Positions 16,286-26,203 of a stretch of DNA of 64,000 nt are shown piece after piece (the stretch's first letter is position 1; each line of letters opens with the position of its first letter). This DNA comes from CAZILN01 sp964540005. GTDB lineage: Bacteria; Bacteroidota; Bacteroidia; Bacteroidales; SM23-62. The stretch covers positions 14,666 through 78,665 of the forward strand of contig CAZILN010000275.1 of NCBI GenBank assembly GCA_964540005.1, in the 5' to 3' direction. The translations under genes were made by a program, and so were the position numbers. A model generated the notes under the pieces. The model was not told where the DNA came from, made no database searches, and saw only the letters and a program-made list of their open reading frames with translations.

Positions 16286-17113
16286 ATGAGGAATTTATTA
16301 CAGCTTATCATAAGGTATCATTTCTTTATCCTCTTTCTCCTGCTGGAGGTGTTTTCTTTTCTTTTTGTAATCAGGTACAATCATTTTCAAAGAGCCAGTT
16401 TTAACAGTTTTGCCACCTCAGTTGAAGGTTTTATATATGAGAGGTTCGGCGGACTAAAGGCTTACCTTGATCTGAGGACCGTCAACCAGAACCTGAGCCG
16501 CGAAAACAATGTACTGCTTAACGAAATTGACCGTCTGGGCAGGATCACTGCTCTTGCGGATCAACAGTCGGTTGAATCCACGGGACGAAGACAGTTTTTG
16601 TACAGGTCTGCCAGGGTGATTAATAATTCTGTGAACAAGCCTTTTAATTTTATTACTGTTGACAAAGGCAGCATGCATGGTATTGAACCCGAGATGGCGG
16701 TCACCTCATCTGAAGGTGTTGTAGGGATAGTCTTTTCGGTAAGCAATCATTTCTCCACCGTCCTGCCTGTGTTAAACCAGAATTTCGGACTCAGTTCAAA
16801 ACTGAAGAAGAATAATTATTTCGGCTCCTTACACTGGACCGGCTCGGCTGTAAATGAAGCGGAACTTTCGGCTATACCCGGACACGTGGATGTATCTGTG
16901 GGGGATACGGTGGTTACCAGCGGTTTCTCTTCAATTTTCCCTGCCGATGTGCTGATTGGGACTATCTCTCAGATCAGTACGGAGGACCAGAGTTTCTATA
17001 CCATCAGGGTAAAACTGTCTGTGAATTTCAGGAAACTGGCATATGTGAATATCATCGAGAATTTGATGCTTGAGGAGCAGCTTAATCTGGAAAATACACA
17101 ATCAGATGATTAG
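16286..17113 (+). CDS. mreC: Rod shape-determining protein MreC
   Basis: 275 aa. A single N-terminal membrane helix (about 10-29), a periplasmic coiled coil (about 60-90, NQNLSRENNVLLNEI), then the two-lobed beta domain with a VDKGSMHGIEPEMAV strand pattern and GDTVVTSGFSSIFP. MreC binds PBP2 in the periplasm and activates the RodA-PBP2 synthase. Its end overlaps mreD by 8 bp. Confidence 0.92.
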   Translation: MRNLLQLIIRYHFFILFLLLEVFSFLFVIRYNHFQRASFNSFATSVEGFIYERFGGLKAYLDLRTVNQNLSRENNVLLNEIDRLGRITALADQQSVESTGRRQFLYRSARVINNSVNKPFNFITVDKGSMHGIEPEMAVTSSEGVVGIVFSVSNHFSTVLPVLNQNFGLSSKLKKNNYFGSLHWTGSAVNEAELSAIPGHVDVSVGDTVVTSGFSSIFPADVLIGTISQISTEDQSFYTIRVKLSVNFRKLAYVNIIENLMLEEQLNLENTQSDD

Positions 17114-17612
17114 GGTACTTGCAAGAAATATCATTCGTCTGTTCGTTGTTGTCCTGCTGCAGATCTTCATCATAAATAATATTGAGATAAGCAGCATGAT
17201 CAACCCCTATTTCTATGTTATTTTCATCCTGCTGCTGCCCTTTGAAACACCCGGATGGTTACTGCTGACCTCCTCCTTTGTCCTTGGTTTGGTTGTAGAC
17301 CTGTTTATGAATACACCCGGACTCCATGCTGCTTCATGTGTGTTTATGGCTTTTCTCAGGCCCCAGGTACTCAATATAATCTCCCCCCGCGATGGATTTG
17401 ACCCGGGCTCATTTCCCCGCCTGTATTATTTCGGTTTCAACTGGTTTTTAAAATATTCTGTTATCCTGGTTTTTGCCCATCATCTTGTTTTGTTTTATAT
17501 AGAGGTTTTCAGGTTCAGTAGCTTTACAGATACCTTTATAAAGGTTATTCTGAGCACCCTCTTGTCTGTGGTCCTGATAGTGATCAGCCAGTATTTTATC
17601 TTCAGGAAGTAA
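17106..17612 (+). CDS. mreD: Rod shape-determining protein MreD
   Basis: 168 aa from the ATG at 17106. It consists of five or so hydrophobic segments with the family feature LGLVVDLFMNTPGLHAAS in the middle. MreD is an inner-membrane partner of MreC in the elongasome. The frame can be extended to 17070, but that part lies inside mreC, and MIRVLARNIIR is a natural start. It overlaps the end of mreC by 8 bp and the start of the PBP2 gene by 1 bp (TAATG), so translation is probably coupled. Confidence 0.88.
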   Translation: MIRVLARNIIRLFVVVLLQIFIINNIEISSMINPYFYVIFILLLPFETPGWLLLTSSFVLGLVVDLFMNTPGLHAASCVFMAFLRPQVLNIISPRDGFDPGSFPRLYYFGFNWFLKYSVILVFAHHLVLFYIEVFRFSSFTDTFIKVILSTLLSVVLIVISQYFIFRK

Positions 17613-19540
17613 TGAATACATTTAATGGAAGAAAATATGCTGTAATGATACTGATCATCCTTGTCGGTATGATCTTTGTCATCCGCCTGTTTTCTTTGCA
17701 GGTCCTGGACCCGACCTACAGGATCTCCGCGGAATCCAATTCCAGGAGGCTTGAAATACGCTTCCCGGCAAGGGGATTGATTTATGAACGTAACGGAGAC
17801 CTGCTTGTCTATAACGAAGCTGCCTACGACCTGCTGGTTAATCCTTCCATGCTAGGCGAATTTGACACCCTTGATCTTACAGGAATCCTTAATATCAGTA
17901 AGGAGAGATTGATCGCGGGAATAGAAGCTGCAGTGGCATACTCAAGATATAAACCCTATGTAATCCTCAGGCAGATATCTTCTGAGAATTATGCAGTATT
18001 GCAGGAAAAACTGTATAAATTCACGGGTTTCTTCGTGCAGTCACGTTCCCTGAGGACATATCCACGTCCCATTGCCGCTCATGTGCTGGGATATGTGGGT
18101 GAGGTTAATGAGGAAATGATTGCCCGCGACGATTACTACAAGGCCGGGGATTATATTGGGATCAGCGGAATTGAACGGGCATATGAAAAAGAACTCAGGG
18201 GGGAAAAGGGCAGGAAGATCTACCTGGTTGATGTTCATAACAGGATACAGGGCTCCTACCAGGAAGGCCGCTACGACATTCAGGAAACGGTCGGGAAGAA
18301 CATAACCATAACCATAGACGGTGACCTGCAGGCTTATGCCGAAATGCTGATGCAAAAGTTCAGGGGCAGTGTGGTTGCGCTGGAACCTTCAAGCGGGGAG
18401 ATACTTGCACTTGTTACATCGCCTGCCTATGAACCCTCCCTGTTGATAGGAAGGTCACGGACCGAGAATTATCAGAGGCTTAATACAGACAGCCTGAAAC
18501 CATTGTTTAACCGTGCCCTGATGGCACAGTATCCTCCGGGTTCCACCTGGAAACCGGTAACAGGACTGATAGGATTACAGGAAGGTGTGATATCCCCGAA
18601 TACCGAATACGATTGTAAAGGAGGATTCCACTGGGGTTCAGTCACGGTAGGCTGCCATTATCATGTCTCCCCCCTGTCGCTGGTTAGTGCTACCCAGCAC
18701 TCCTGTAACGGTTATTTTAATGAAGTATTCAGGAGGATTATTTCTGACAATAAATTCGAATCTTCACAGGAAGCCTTTGAGAACTGGAGGGAACATGTAT
18801 TGTCCTTTGGTTTCGGACAGACATTCGAATCTGACCTGAGCTATGAGCTTCCGGGTCTGGTCCCTGAAAAGGACCTGTATAACAACATATACGGAGAAGG
18901 GCACTGGAACTTCCTTACCATAAGAAGCCTTTCAATAGGACAGGGAGAACTGGGGGTTACCCCTATCCAGATGGCTAACCTGGCGGCCATTATTGCCAAC
19001 AGGGGTCATTATTATACACCCCATCTTTTGAGAGAAATCGCAAACGATCCTGCCAGCAGTGAAAGGTATACACAGAAACACTATACCTTGGTGGATTCAA
19101 TACATTATAAATGGATTGTCGATGGTATGGATGGAGCAGTTAACGGTGGTACAGCAGGAACTGCCTGGAGAGCACGGCTAAAAGATATAAAGGTCTGCGG
19201 CAAAACCGGGACAGCCGAAAATCCTCCAAATGAGGATCATTCCATATTCATTGCTTTTGCACCTAAAGAGGATCCGCAAATTGCGATCTCAGTTTTTGTA
19301 GAGAACGGTGGATTCGGCAATTACTGGGCTGCTCCGATAGCTGGCCTGATGATAGATAAATATATTACGGACTCTATAAGCAGGCCGGATTTGGAGCAGT
19401 ATGTACTCAGGGCAGTAAGACCCGATCTGCTGCAAGCTATCCGGGATACAGTTAGACCGGATCTGCAGCAATCTGTGCAGGACACAATACCGTCCGTTCC
19501 GCAGCAAGCTATCCAGGACACAGTAAGACAGGAACAATGA
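17612..19540 (+). CDS. mrdA: Penicillin-binding protein 2 (elongation transpeptidase)
   Basis: 642 aa. N-terminal membrane anchor (about 9-28), pedestal/dimerisation domain with the RGLIYERNG motif, and transpeptidase domain with STWK (nucleophile Ser311), SCN (Ser364) and KTG (Lys531). It cross-links peptidoglycan along the side wall in partnership with RodA. The catalytic domain ends near residue 585. It is followed by an unusual tail of four imperfect 12-residue repeats (about 590-637) rich in Gln, Asp and Arg. Its end overlaps rodA by 4 bp (ATGA). Confidence 0.94.
   Translation: MNTFNGRKYAVMILIILVGMIFVIRLFSLQVLDPTYRISAESNSRRLEIRFPARGLIYERNGDLLVYNEAAYDLLVNPSMLGEFDTLDLTGILNISKERLIAGIEAAVAYSRYKPYVILRQISSENYAVLQEKLYKFTGFFVQSRSLRTYPRPIAAHVLGYVGEVNEEMIARDDYYKAGDYIGISGIERAYEKELRGEKGRKIYLVDVHNRIQGSYQEGRYDIQETVGKNITITIDGDLQAYAEMLMQKFRGSVVALEPSSGEILALVTSPAYEPSLLIGRSRTENYQRLNTDSLKPLFNRALMAQYPPGSTWKPVTGLIGLQEGVISPNTEYDCKGGFHWGSVTVGCHYHVSPLSLVSATQHSCNGYFNEVFRRIISDNKFESSQEAFENWREHVLSFGFGQTFESDLSYELPGLVPEKDLYNNIYGEGHWNFLTIRSLSIGQGELGVTPIQMANLAAIIANRGHYYTPHLLREIANDPASSERYTQKHYTLVDSIHYKWIVDGMDGAVNGGTAGTAWRARLKDIKVCGKTGTAENPPNEDHSIFIAFAPKEDPQIAISVFVENGGFGNYWAAPIAGLMIDKYITDSISRPDLEQYVLRAVRPDLLQAIRDTVRPDLQQSVQDTIPSVPQQAIQDTVRQEQ
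19379..19522 (+). repeat. Four imperfect 36-bp tandem repeats in the 3' end of the PBP2 gene
   Basis: Units at 19379-19414, 19415-19450, 19451-19486 and 19487-19522. The encoded units are [36 protein letters not shown] and [12 protein letters not shown], followed by VRQEQ. The period keeps the reading frame, so copy number can change without breaking the protein. Confidence 0.85.
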
Positions 19541-20958
19541 GGAGGAGAAATTTATTAAAGGATATTGACTGGTTGACCATCATTCTGTACCTCATGCTGG
19601 TGGGACTCGGCTGGATGAATATCTATGCTGCTGGTTTTAATGAAGAACATAGCAGGATTTTGGATTTCTCACAGAGCTATGGTAAGCAGCTGATCTGGAT
19701 GCTGACTTCTTTTGTATTGATTATAACACTATTCATTATTGACAGTAAATTCTATTCCTTTTTTGCCTACCTGATCTACCTCTTGTCTGTTCTGTCTCTT
19801 ATGGCAGTCCTGGTTATTGGCAAGGAGATCAACGGAGCCAGGTCATGGTTTGAATTCGGGATTTTTAATTTTCAGCCTTCAGAATTTGCTAAAATAGCTA
19901 CAGCTCTGGCCCTCGCACGACTGCTGAGTTCCTATAATTTTAAGATCCACCAGTACAGATCAATTCTTAAAATAATACTCATAATATGTCTGCCGCCGGC
20001 ACTTATAGTCTTACAGCCTGATATGGGATCTGCACTTGTATTTGCTGCATTTATCATAGTTATTTACAGGGAAGGATTTTCGGTGGTACTTATGGTAACA
20101 GGTATTTTATTCATACTGTTGTTCTTTGCCTCTCTCCTGGTCGACAAACTGATAATATTGCTGGCGCTGACCGTCCTTGGACTGATAATTTACTGGTTCG
20201 TTTCGAAACAGTCCAGACAGGTGTTCCGGGCCATCCTGATCCTGGCCGTGATCAGTTCTGTGGTTTACCTGGCAAATTATTTCCTGGTACAGAAGCTGAG
20301 TGAGTACCTGGTGGCCATAATCTCGCTTCTGACGGCAGCTATTATCTATCTTGTTTATGCGTACAGAAAAAAGCTTCAATCGGTTTACCTCATCCTTCTG
20401 ATCTTTTTTGTTTCAATAGCCTATACTTTTTCAATTGATTATGTTTTCAACGAGGTCCTGAAAGAACACCAGCAGAGAAGGGTGAATATCCTGCTTGGTA
20501 TTGAGGACGATCCCCTGGGAGTTGGATACAATGTCAATCAATCGAAAATTGCTATAGGTTCGGGCGGACTGACGGGAAAAGGATTCTTACAGGGTACCCA
20601 GACAAAGTTTGATTTTGTTCCCGAGCAGAGTACCGACTTTATTTTCTGTACGGTAGGGGAAGAATGGGGTTTTATAGGAACCAGTTTCGTTATTGTTTTG
20701 TTTATTTTTCTTTTGTTGCGCATCATCATACTGGCAGAAAGGCAGCGATCCGATTTCAGCAGGATCTATGCCTACGGGGTGGTTTCCATCCTCTTGTTTC
20801 ATTTTGCCATTAATATCGGTATGACCATTGGATTATTTCCTGTTATAGGAATACCTCTTCCGTTCCTGAGCTATGGGGGTTCCTCACTCTGGTCATTCAC
20901 CATTCTCCTGTTCATTCTTATCAGGTTGGATGCCAGCAGAATGGATCTTATCAGGTAA
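19537..20958 (+). CDS. rodA: Rod shape-determining protein RodA (SEDS peptidoglycan glycosyltransferase)
   Basis: 473 aa polytopic membrane protein. SEDS signatures are present: [19 protein letters not shown] and FLSYGGSS near the C-terminus. RodA polymerises glycan strands from lipid II and works with PBP2, encoded immediately upstream with a 4-bp overlap. It is longer than the roughly 370-residue enterobacterial protein because of extra hydrophobic segments in the middle (about 170-300), which I have seen described for Bacteroidota relatives. It is the last gene of the mre operon. Confidence 0.93.
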   Translation: MRRRNLLKDIDWLTIILYLMLVGLGWMNIYAAGFNEEHSRILDFSQSYGKQLIWMLTSFVLIITLFIIDSKFYSFFAYLIYLLSVLSLMAVLVIGKEINGARSWFEFGIFNFQPSEFAKIATALALARLLSSYNFKIHQYRSILKIILIICLPPALIVLQPDMGSALVFAAFIIVIYREGFSVVLMVTGILFILLFFASLLVDKLIILLALTVLGLIIYWFVSKQSRQVFRAILILAVISSVVYLANYFLVQKLSEYLVAIISLLTAAIIYLVYAYRKKLQSVYLILLIFFVSIAYTFSIDYVFNEVLKEHQQRRVNILLGIEDDPLGVGYNVNQSKIAIGSGGLTGKGFLQGTQTKFDFVPEQSTDFIFCTVGEEWGFIGTSFVIVLFIFLLLRIIILAERQRSDFSRIYAYGVVSILLFHFAINIGMTIGLFPVIGIPLPFLSYGGSSLWSFTILLFILIRLDASRMDLIR

Positions 20959-21168
20959 AATGGCAAATGATGTAAGCGTAAATTTTCGTTCAGCTTTCTA
21001 TTCGAAGATAAATCCATCAACAGGCTATTACAGCTTTTATATATCGTTTTTTTTTTTTATATTACACAAATAAGCCTGGTTTGGCTGCTCTTTTGGGCAG
21101 GTCTGAAAAGAGATGCTCAATTAATTTCCCGAGATACCGGGAATTGCAAAAAGCGAATTCAACAGAAA

Positions 21169-22554
21169 ATGAAATACAGATCATATAATCTGCGGAATTA
21201 CCATCAGATCAAACAGATCAACAGGTTGACAAAGCAGGAAATAATTGAATTAGAGACAGTAGCAAGGGTGCTTCCATTTAAAACGAATAATTATGTAATT
21301 GATGAATTGATAGATTGGAAAAATTATCGCAACGACCCCATCTACTTACTGAATTTTCCTCAGAAGGGGATGCTGTCTGATGAACACTTCACGACTATTA
21401 AAGATCTGTTATGCTATAATGCTCCAAAATCAGAAATATCTGGGGAGATCAATAATATCCGTCTTGAGCTTAATCCCCATCCGGCCGGTCAGATGGAATA
21501 TAACGTACCGGAACTGAACGGGGAGAAACTTCGGGGTATTCAGCATAAATACAGGGAGACTGTTTTGTTTTTCCCTTCCCAGGGACAAACCTGCCATGCT
21601 TACTGCACCTTTTGTTTCAGATGGCCCCAGTTTACGGGCATAGATGAGCTTAAATTTGCCATGCGGGAAACTGAGTTGCTGGTAGAATACCTGAAAAAGA
21701 ATGATCATATCACGGATGTCCTCATCACGGGAGGCGATCCGATGACCATGAGTTCCAGTGTGTTATCAAAATATATCGATGCCATACTGAAGGCAGACAT
21801 ACCCCATCTTCAGAATCTGCGTATCGGGACAAAAACCCTGGCCTTCTGGCCTTACAGGTACCTGACTGATCCGGATGCTGACGAAATTATCGGGCTATTC
21901 AAGAAAGTAGTGGACTCAGGGTTAAATCTGGCTTTTATGGCTCATGTCAGTCACCCCGCTGAACTTAAAACCATTGCTGTTCAGGAAGCTATTGGCAGGA
22001 TAAGGAAAACTGGAGCACAAATCCGAACACAATCCCCGGTATTGAAGTATATCAACAATAAATCCGATATCTGGGCTAGCATGTGGAAAAAACAGGTGAA
22101 GCTGGGAATGATACCATACTATATGTTCGTCGCCCGTGATACCGGAGCACAGAATTTCTTTGCAGTTCCGCTGGGTGAAACATGGAGAATATTCCGGAAC
22201 GCATATAAGCAGGTCAGTGGTATTGCACGAACGGTACGCGGACCCAGCATGTCAGCCAATCCAGGCAAGGTTCAGATAGTAGGCGTCATGGAAATCGAAG
22301 AGGAACCGGTATTTGTACTGATGTTCCTTCAGGCAAGGAACCCTGATTGGGTTCGTCGTCCCTTCCTGGCAAAGTATGACCCGAAAGCCTTCTGGCTGAC
22401 AGATCTGAAACCGGCTTTCGGGAAGAAAGAATTTTACTACTCAGCGGAGTTCAGAAGAATGATGAAAGTGGAAGAAGACAGTATAAGCTTATTTCCCGAG
22501 GAGCTCAAAAATCACTTCAGGGATTACATTAACCGACCCCCGGACAGCTACTAG
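21169..22554 (+). CDS. KamA-family radical SAM protein (lysine 2,3-aminomutase-like)
   Basis: 461 aa. The radical SAM cluster motif is Cys142-Cys146-Cys149 (CHAYCTFC), with the family signature VLITGGDPM shortly after. Lysine 2,3-aminomutases bind PLP through a lysine in a glycine-rich PGGGGK-type loop; here the corresponding place reads SANPGKVQIVGV, leaving one lysine but fewer glycines. The mutase reaction on lysine is therefore possible but not certain, and other amino acids are used by relatives. A loose hairpin (21122-21144) precedes it. It converges on acpH with a 1-bp gap. Confidence 0.8.
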   Translation: MKYRSYNLRNYHQIKQINRLTKQEIIELETVARVLPFKTNNYVIDELIDWKNYRNDPIYLLNFPQKGMLSDEHFTTIKDLLCYNAPKSEISGEINNIRLELNPHPAGQMEYNVPELNGEKLRGIQHKYRETVLFFPSQGQTCHAYCTFCFRWPQFTGIDELKFAMRETELLVEYLKKNDHITDVLITGGDPMTMSSSVLSKYIDAILKADIPHLQNLRIGTKTLAFWPYRYLTDPDADEIIGLFKKVVDSGLNLAFMAHVSHPAELKTIAVQEAIGRIRKTGAQIRTQSPVLKYINNKSDIWASMWKKQVKLGMIPYYMFVARDTGAQNFFAVPLGETWRIFRNAYKQVSGIARTVRGPSMSANPGKVQIVGVMEIEEEPVFVLMFLQARNPDWVRRPFLAKYDPKAFWLTDLKPAFGKKEFYYSAEFRRMMKVEEDSISLFPEELKNHFRDYINRPPDSY

Positions 22555-22555
22555 C

Positions 22556-23143
22556 TCACAACTTTATCGAATGGTGTAGCCTGACGTATTCTGTGATCTC
22601 CCGCAGAAAATCAAGGGAATGTTTTTCAAGAACTGAATAATTAGCCCGCAATTGACGTATGGCATATTCAGAATGGTCCGGAAGGCTTGTCCGTAATGCC
22701 ATCCTGCGTAAAACCGATTCCAGGCCGTCAAGGCTTGCATAAGCCTCCAGCCAGTTGCTTCTTATAAAATATGGAAAAAAGCCTTTTACTCCTTCAGGGA
22801 AGAAGTCCCAATGTGAATCCAGGATTTCGTATTGCCTGTGAATATACCTGGAGAGTGAGATCCGGCTGAAATCACTCCAGTTCACTGCCAGGAAATGATC
22901 GTAGAAAATATCTATGACAATTCCTGAGTACTTGCCATATTCCTCCCGTATATAAGCTTTACATGACCGGGTTATGGAATGCTTATCAGTAAAAGAATCT
23001 ATACTCCTGTGCAGGAGTATCCCCTGCCTGATTTTTTTGGGATACAGGATATAATCATGACCCTTGACGTAGTCTCCAATAAAGTTCCCGACCAGGATTT
23101 CTTCAGAAGAACCGGAGAGATATATATGGGCCAGGAAATTCAT
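22556..23143 (-). CDS. acpH: Acyl carrier protein phosphodiesterase (AcpH family)
   Basis: 195 aa. It opens with MNFLAHIYLSG and GNFIGDYVKG, the signature of the ACP hydrolase family, and keeps the HRSIDSFTD and DIFYDHFLA metal-ligand segments. The enzyme removes 4'-phosphopantetheine from holo-ACP in the cytosol. Length is standard. Its stop lies 1 bp from that of the convergent KamA-like gene, so the two transcripts must overlap. Confidence 0.88.
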   Translation of the reverse strand: MNFLAHIYLSGSSEEILVGNFIGDYVKGHDYILYPKKIRQGILLHRSIDSFTDKHSITRSCKAYIREEYGKYSGIVIDIFYDHFLAVNWSDFSRISLSRYIHRQYEILDSHWDFFPEGVKGFFPYFIRSNWLEAYASLDGLESVLRRMALRTSLPDHSEYAIRQLRANYSVLEKHSLDFLREITEYVRLHHSIKL

Positions 23144-23281
23144 TGTACCCTTGGTTTGGGATATGATCTTACCATGCTAATGCAATAATAGAAAGGACTC
23201 ATCTTAATAACTAAAAATAGCTAAATAGTATACCCTGGTAAACATATTTAATAACATATCAGCTAAGCTTTTCAAATAATG

Positions 23282-23289
23282 TACCTTTG
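23282..23289 (+). promoter_or_regulatory. -7 promoter element TACCTTTG
   Basis: Exact TAnnTTTG match 35 nt before the ATG of the following gene. Confidence 0.5.
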
Positions 23290-23324
23290 AATAATTCATG
23301 TATTTTTGATAAAATTTTCATAGT

Positions 23325-24668
23325 ATGGAACAGAAGAAAGTTATTATTATCGGGGCAGCAGGAAGGGATTTTCATAATTTCAATACTTGTTACAGGAATG
23401 ATTCCCGCTACCGGGTTCTTGCTTTTACGGCAGCCCAGATACCGGACATCGACGACAGAAAATACCCTGCAGAGCTGGCCGGACCTGCATATCCTGAAGG
23501 GATCCCTATTTATTCTGAAGAAGAATTACCGGAACTTATCAGGTCCCTTGAAGTGGATGAATGTGTGTTTTCCTATAGTGACGTTGCCTATCAGAAGGTA
23601 ATGTCAATATCTGCCATTGTTAATGCAGCCGGAGCCAGTTTTGTACTGCTGGGGGGGAAACCGACTATGATAAAGAGCAACAAACCTGTCATCGCTGTGG
23701 GTGCGGTCCGGACAGGTTGCGGGAAGAGCCAGACATCCAGGCGGATAGTTCAGAAGCTGATGAATCATGGATTGAAAGTTGTTGCCGTGCGTCACCCCAT
23801 GCCTTATGGTGACCTGGTAGCACAAAAAGTGCAGCGTTTTGCATGTCTTGATGACCTCTCAAAATACGAATGTACTATTGAGGAGATGGAAGAATATGAA
23901 CCTCATATTGTCAGGGGGAATGTCATTTATGCTGGTGTGGATTATGAGGCCATTCTGAGGGAAGCCGAAAATGACCCCGACGGATGTGACATAATACTCT
24001 GGGATGGTGGTAATAATGATTTCCCGTTTTACCAGCCTGACCTGATGATAACGGTCACCGATCCTCACAGGCCAGGGCATGAACTGGCTTACTATCCCGG
24101 TGAAGTTACACTCCGCATTGCAGATGTTGCAGTGATCAACAAAATTGACAGCGCTGATGGCGCATCTGTTGAAGAGGTAAGAAGAAACATAGGCTTAATA
24201 AACCCGGATGCACGGATAATAGATGCCGCTTCACCCATCAGTGTTGAGGATCCTTCCGTAATAAAAGGCAAGAGGGTTCTGGTCATAGAAGACGGTCCCA
24301 CCCTGACTCACGGGGAGATGAAGATAGGTGCCGGCGTGGTGGCAGCAAGGAAATTTGGTGCTGCAGAACTCGTTGATCCAAGGCCATTTACAGTTGGGAG
24401 ACTGACGAAAACATTTGAAACCTATCCGGATATTGGAACACTGTTGCCGGCTATGGGGTATGGCGAAGAGCAATTGAAAGACCTTGAAACCACAATAAAT
24501 AATACGGATTGTGATTCGGTAATAATCGGTACGCCAATCGACCTGAACAGGATCATTAACATTAAAAAACCCAATACCAGGGTTTATTATGATCTGCAGG
24601 AGATCGGTTGTCCCAACCTGGATGAGTTACTGGAAGAGTTTCTCGAAAGCAAAGGGCTGTTGGAATGA
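23325..24668 (+). CDS. Cyclic 2,3-diphosphoglycerate synthetase-like P-loop protein
   Basis: 447 aa. A Rossmann-like N-terminal part (VIIIGAAGRDFHNFN, then TAAQIPDID) is followed at about 125-137 by the P-loop-like VRTGCGKSQTSR, then VRHPMPYGDL and ILWDGGNNDFPF. This layout matches proteins related to the archaeal cyclic 2,3-diphosphoglycerate synthetase, also annotated as predicted GTPases. The archaeal enzyme makes a thermoprotective metabolite with ATP; bacterial relatives have not, to my knowledge, been shown to do so, so the product is uncertain. A separate promoter suggests a monocistronic gene. Confidence 0.75.
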   Translation: MEQKKVIIIGAAGRDFHNFNTCYRNDSRYRVLAFTAAQIPDIDDRKYPAELAGPAYPEGIPIYSEEELPELIRSLEVDECVFSYSDVAYQKVMSISAIVNAAGASFVLLGGKPTMIKSNKPVIAVGAVRTGCGKSQTSRRIVQKLMNHGLKVVAVRHPMPYGDLVAQKVQRFACLDDLSKYECTIEEMEEYEPHIVRGNVIYAGVDYEAILREAENDPDGCDIILWDGGNNDFPFYQPDLMITVTDPHRPGHELAYYPGEVTLRIADVAVINKIDSADGASVEEVRRNIGLINPDARIIDAASPISVEDPSVIKGKRVLVIEDGPTLTHGEMKIGAGVVAARKFGAAELVDPRPFTVGRLTKTFETYPDIGTLLPAMGYGEEQLKDLETTINNTDCDSVIIGTPIDLNRIINIKKPNTRVYYDLQEIGCPNLDELLEEFLESKGLLE

Positions 24669-24671
24669 ACC

Positions 24672-24693
24672 GATCCGATCGATCGATCGGATC
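24672..24693. terminator. Perfect 22-bp palindrome, candidate bidirectional terminator
   Basis: The sequence built from GATC units at 24672-24693 equals its own reverse complement. A second, alternative stem CGGATC (24688-24693)/GATCCG (24698-24703) overlaps it. It fills the 46-bp space between two convergent genes. There is no T-run, so a DNA-binding or methylation site (four GATC sites within 22 bp) is an equally valid reading. Confidence 0.5.
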
Positions 24694-24714
24694 AATCGAT
24701 CCGATGAATTTCCG

Positions 24715-26061
24715 CTAAGACAGGCGGTCCTTCAGTTTCCTGGTTTCTTCTTCAAATCCGGGTTTTTCCAGCAGGGCAAACATATTTTTTTTATAGGCTT
24801 CCACTCCTGGCTGGTTGAATGGATTGATCCCCAGCATGTACCCGCTGATGGCACAGGCCTTTTCAAAGAAATAGATCAGGGCACCCAGGTAATATTCATT
24901 CAGCGCAGGAATCTCCAGATGGATATTTGGTACACCCCCGTCAACATGTGCCAGAAGAGTGCCCAGTTCGGCCATTTTATTCACATGGTTAATGCTTTTT
25001 CCAGACAGGTAGTTAAGCTCATCAAGATCCTCCTGGTCAACTGGTACAAGTACCTGTTTTGACTGGGATGCTATACTGAGCACTGTTTCGAAAACGGATC
25101 GTTCCCCTTCCTGTATGTACTGTCCCATTGAATGCAGATCGGTAGTATAGGTTACACTGGCCAGGAATATCCCTTTCAGGTTCTTTCCTTCACTTTCCGC
25201 GAAGAGCTGTTTCCACCATTCAGAAAAGTAAACCATCCGGCTATCATAATTGGCCAGGATCTCTATTTTCCATCCCTTCCTGTACAGGGAATTTCTGGCA
25301 GCAGCATACAGGGTTGCAGGATTTTCCTTGAAAGGAATGCTGCTGTATGTGGCATTTTCCATCGCAAGAGCCCCTCTGATCAGTTCATTTATGTTAAATC
25401 CGGCAGCGGCTACAGGAAGCAGTCCCACAGGAGTGAGTGCGGAAAACCTTCCCCCCGTATCATCAGGTATTACAAAGGTCTTGTAGCCTGAGCGGTCAGC
25501 CAGGGTGCGTAATGCCCCTTTTTGTTTATCAGTAATTGCTATGATGCGTCCGGCGGCATTTTCCTTTCCGTATTTTGCTTCCAGGTGGTTTTTTATTATC
25601 CTGAAAGCCAGGGCAGGTTCGGTTGTGGTCCCTGATTTGGATATTACGACTATTCCATATTCCTTTTTATCCAGGACCTCTAACAGTTCATATATATAGT
25701 CTTCACCGATATTATGACCGGCAAACAATATTAGCGGATCTTTGTGATCACCAGCCTGGGCCATGAATTGGTGGCTGAGTGCTGAAATAATTGCACGAGC
25801 ACCCAGGTAGGACCCTCCAATGCCAATTACTACCACGGCATCCATGGACTCATGCATTGAGCGGGCCGTAGAATTGATATCCTCAATCAGCTCAGGAGCA
25901 ATGGTTGAAGGAAGATCCTGCCAGCCTGTAAAATCATTTCCCTCACCGGTCCTGTCTTCCAGAATTTTCAAACATTTAATAGTTTCTTCCTGTAAGTCAA
26001 GTAGTTCTGACTCGGTCACAAATGCTTTAATTTGGTCAAGATTCAGTTTCAGTTGTTCCAT
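24715..26061 (-). CDS. pgi: Glucose-6-phosphate isomerase
   Basis: 448 aa, the shorter bacterial form of the enzyme. It interconverts glucose-6-phosphate and fructose-6-phosphate in glycolysis. Visible motifs: VIGIGGSYLGARA, the phosphate-binding ISKSGTTTEPALA, and the C-terminal NPFNQPGVEAYKK. The start MEQLKLNLDQ follows a minus-strand near-match to the -7 element (TATCTTTA, 26086-26093), giving a leader of about 20 nt. Confidence 0.95.
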   Translation of the reverse strand: MEQLKLNLDQIKAFVTESELLDLQEETIKCLKILEDRTGEGNDFTGWQDLPSTIAPELIEDINSTARSMHESMDAVVVIGIGGSYLGARAIISALSHQFMAQAGDHKDPLILFAGHNIGEDYIYELLEVLDKKEYGIVVISKSGTTTEPALAFRIIKNHLEAKYGKENAAGRIIAITDKQKGALRTLADRSGYKTFVIPDDTGGRFSALTPVGLLPVAAAGFNINELIRGALAMENATYSSIPFKENPATLYAAARNSLYRKGWKIEILANYDSRMVYFSEWWKQLFAESEGKNLKGIFLASVTYTTDLHSMGQYIQEGERSVFETVLSIASQSKQVLVPVDQEDLDELNYLSGKSINHVNKMAELGTLLAHVDGGVPNIHLEIPALNEYYLGALIYFFEKACAISGYMLGINPFNQPGVEAYKKNMFALLEKPGFEEETRKLKDRLS

Positions 26062-26165
26062 TTATTGATAGATTGATAAAAGATGTAAAGATAATATAAG
26101 AAGGATTGTTTTGATAATATGGTAAGGATTAAATCAGGAACTGAGGCCGGCTCAGAATAATATCG

Positions 26166-26173
26166 TACTTTTG
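26166..26173 (+). promoter_or_regulatory. -7 promoter element TACTTTTG for lipA
   Basis: Exact TAnnTTTG match. It lies only 12 nt before the first possible ATG (26186) and 30 nt before the ATG at 26204, which favours the latter. Confidence 0.5.
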
Positions 26174-26203
26174 TGTCTTATATAGATGTATCAGAAGGAA
26201 GCT

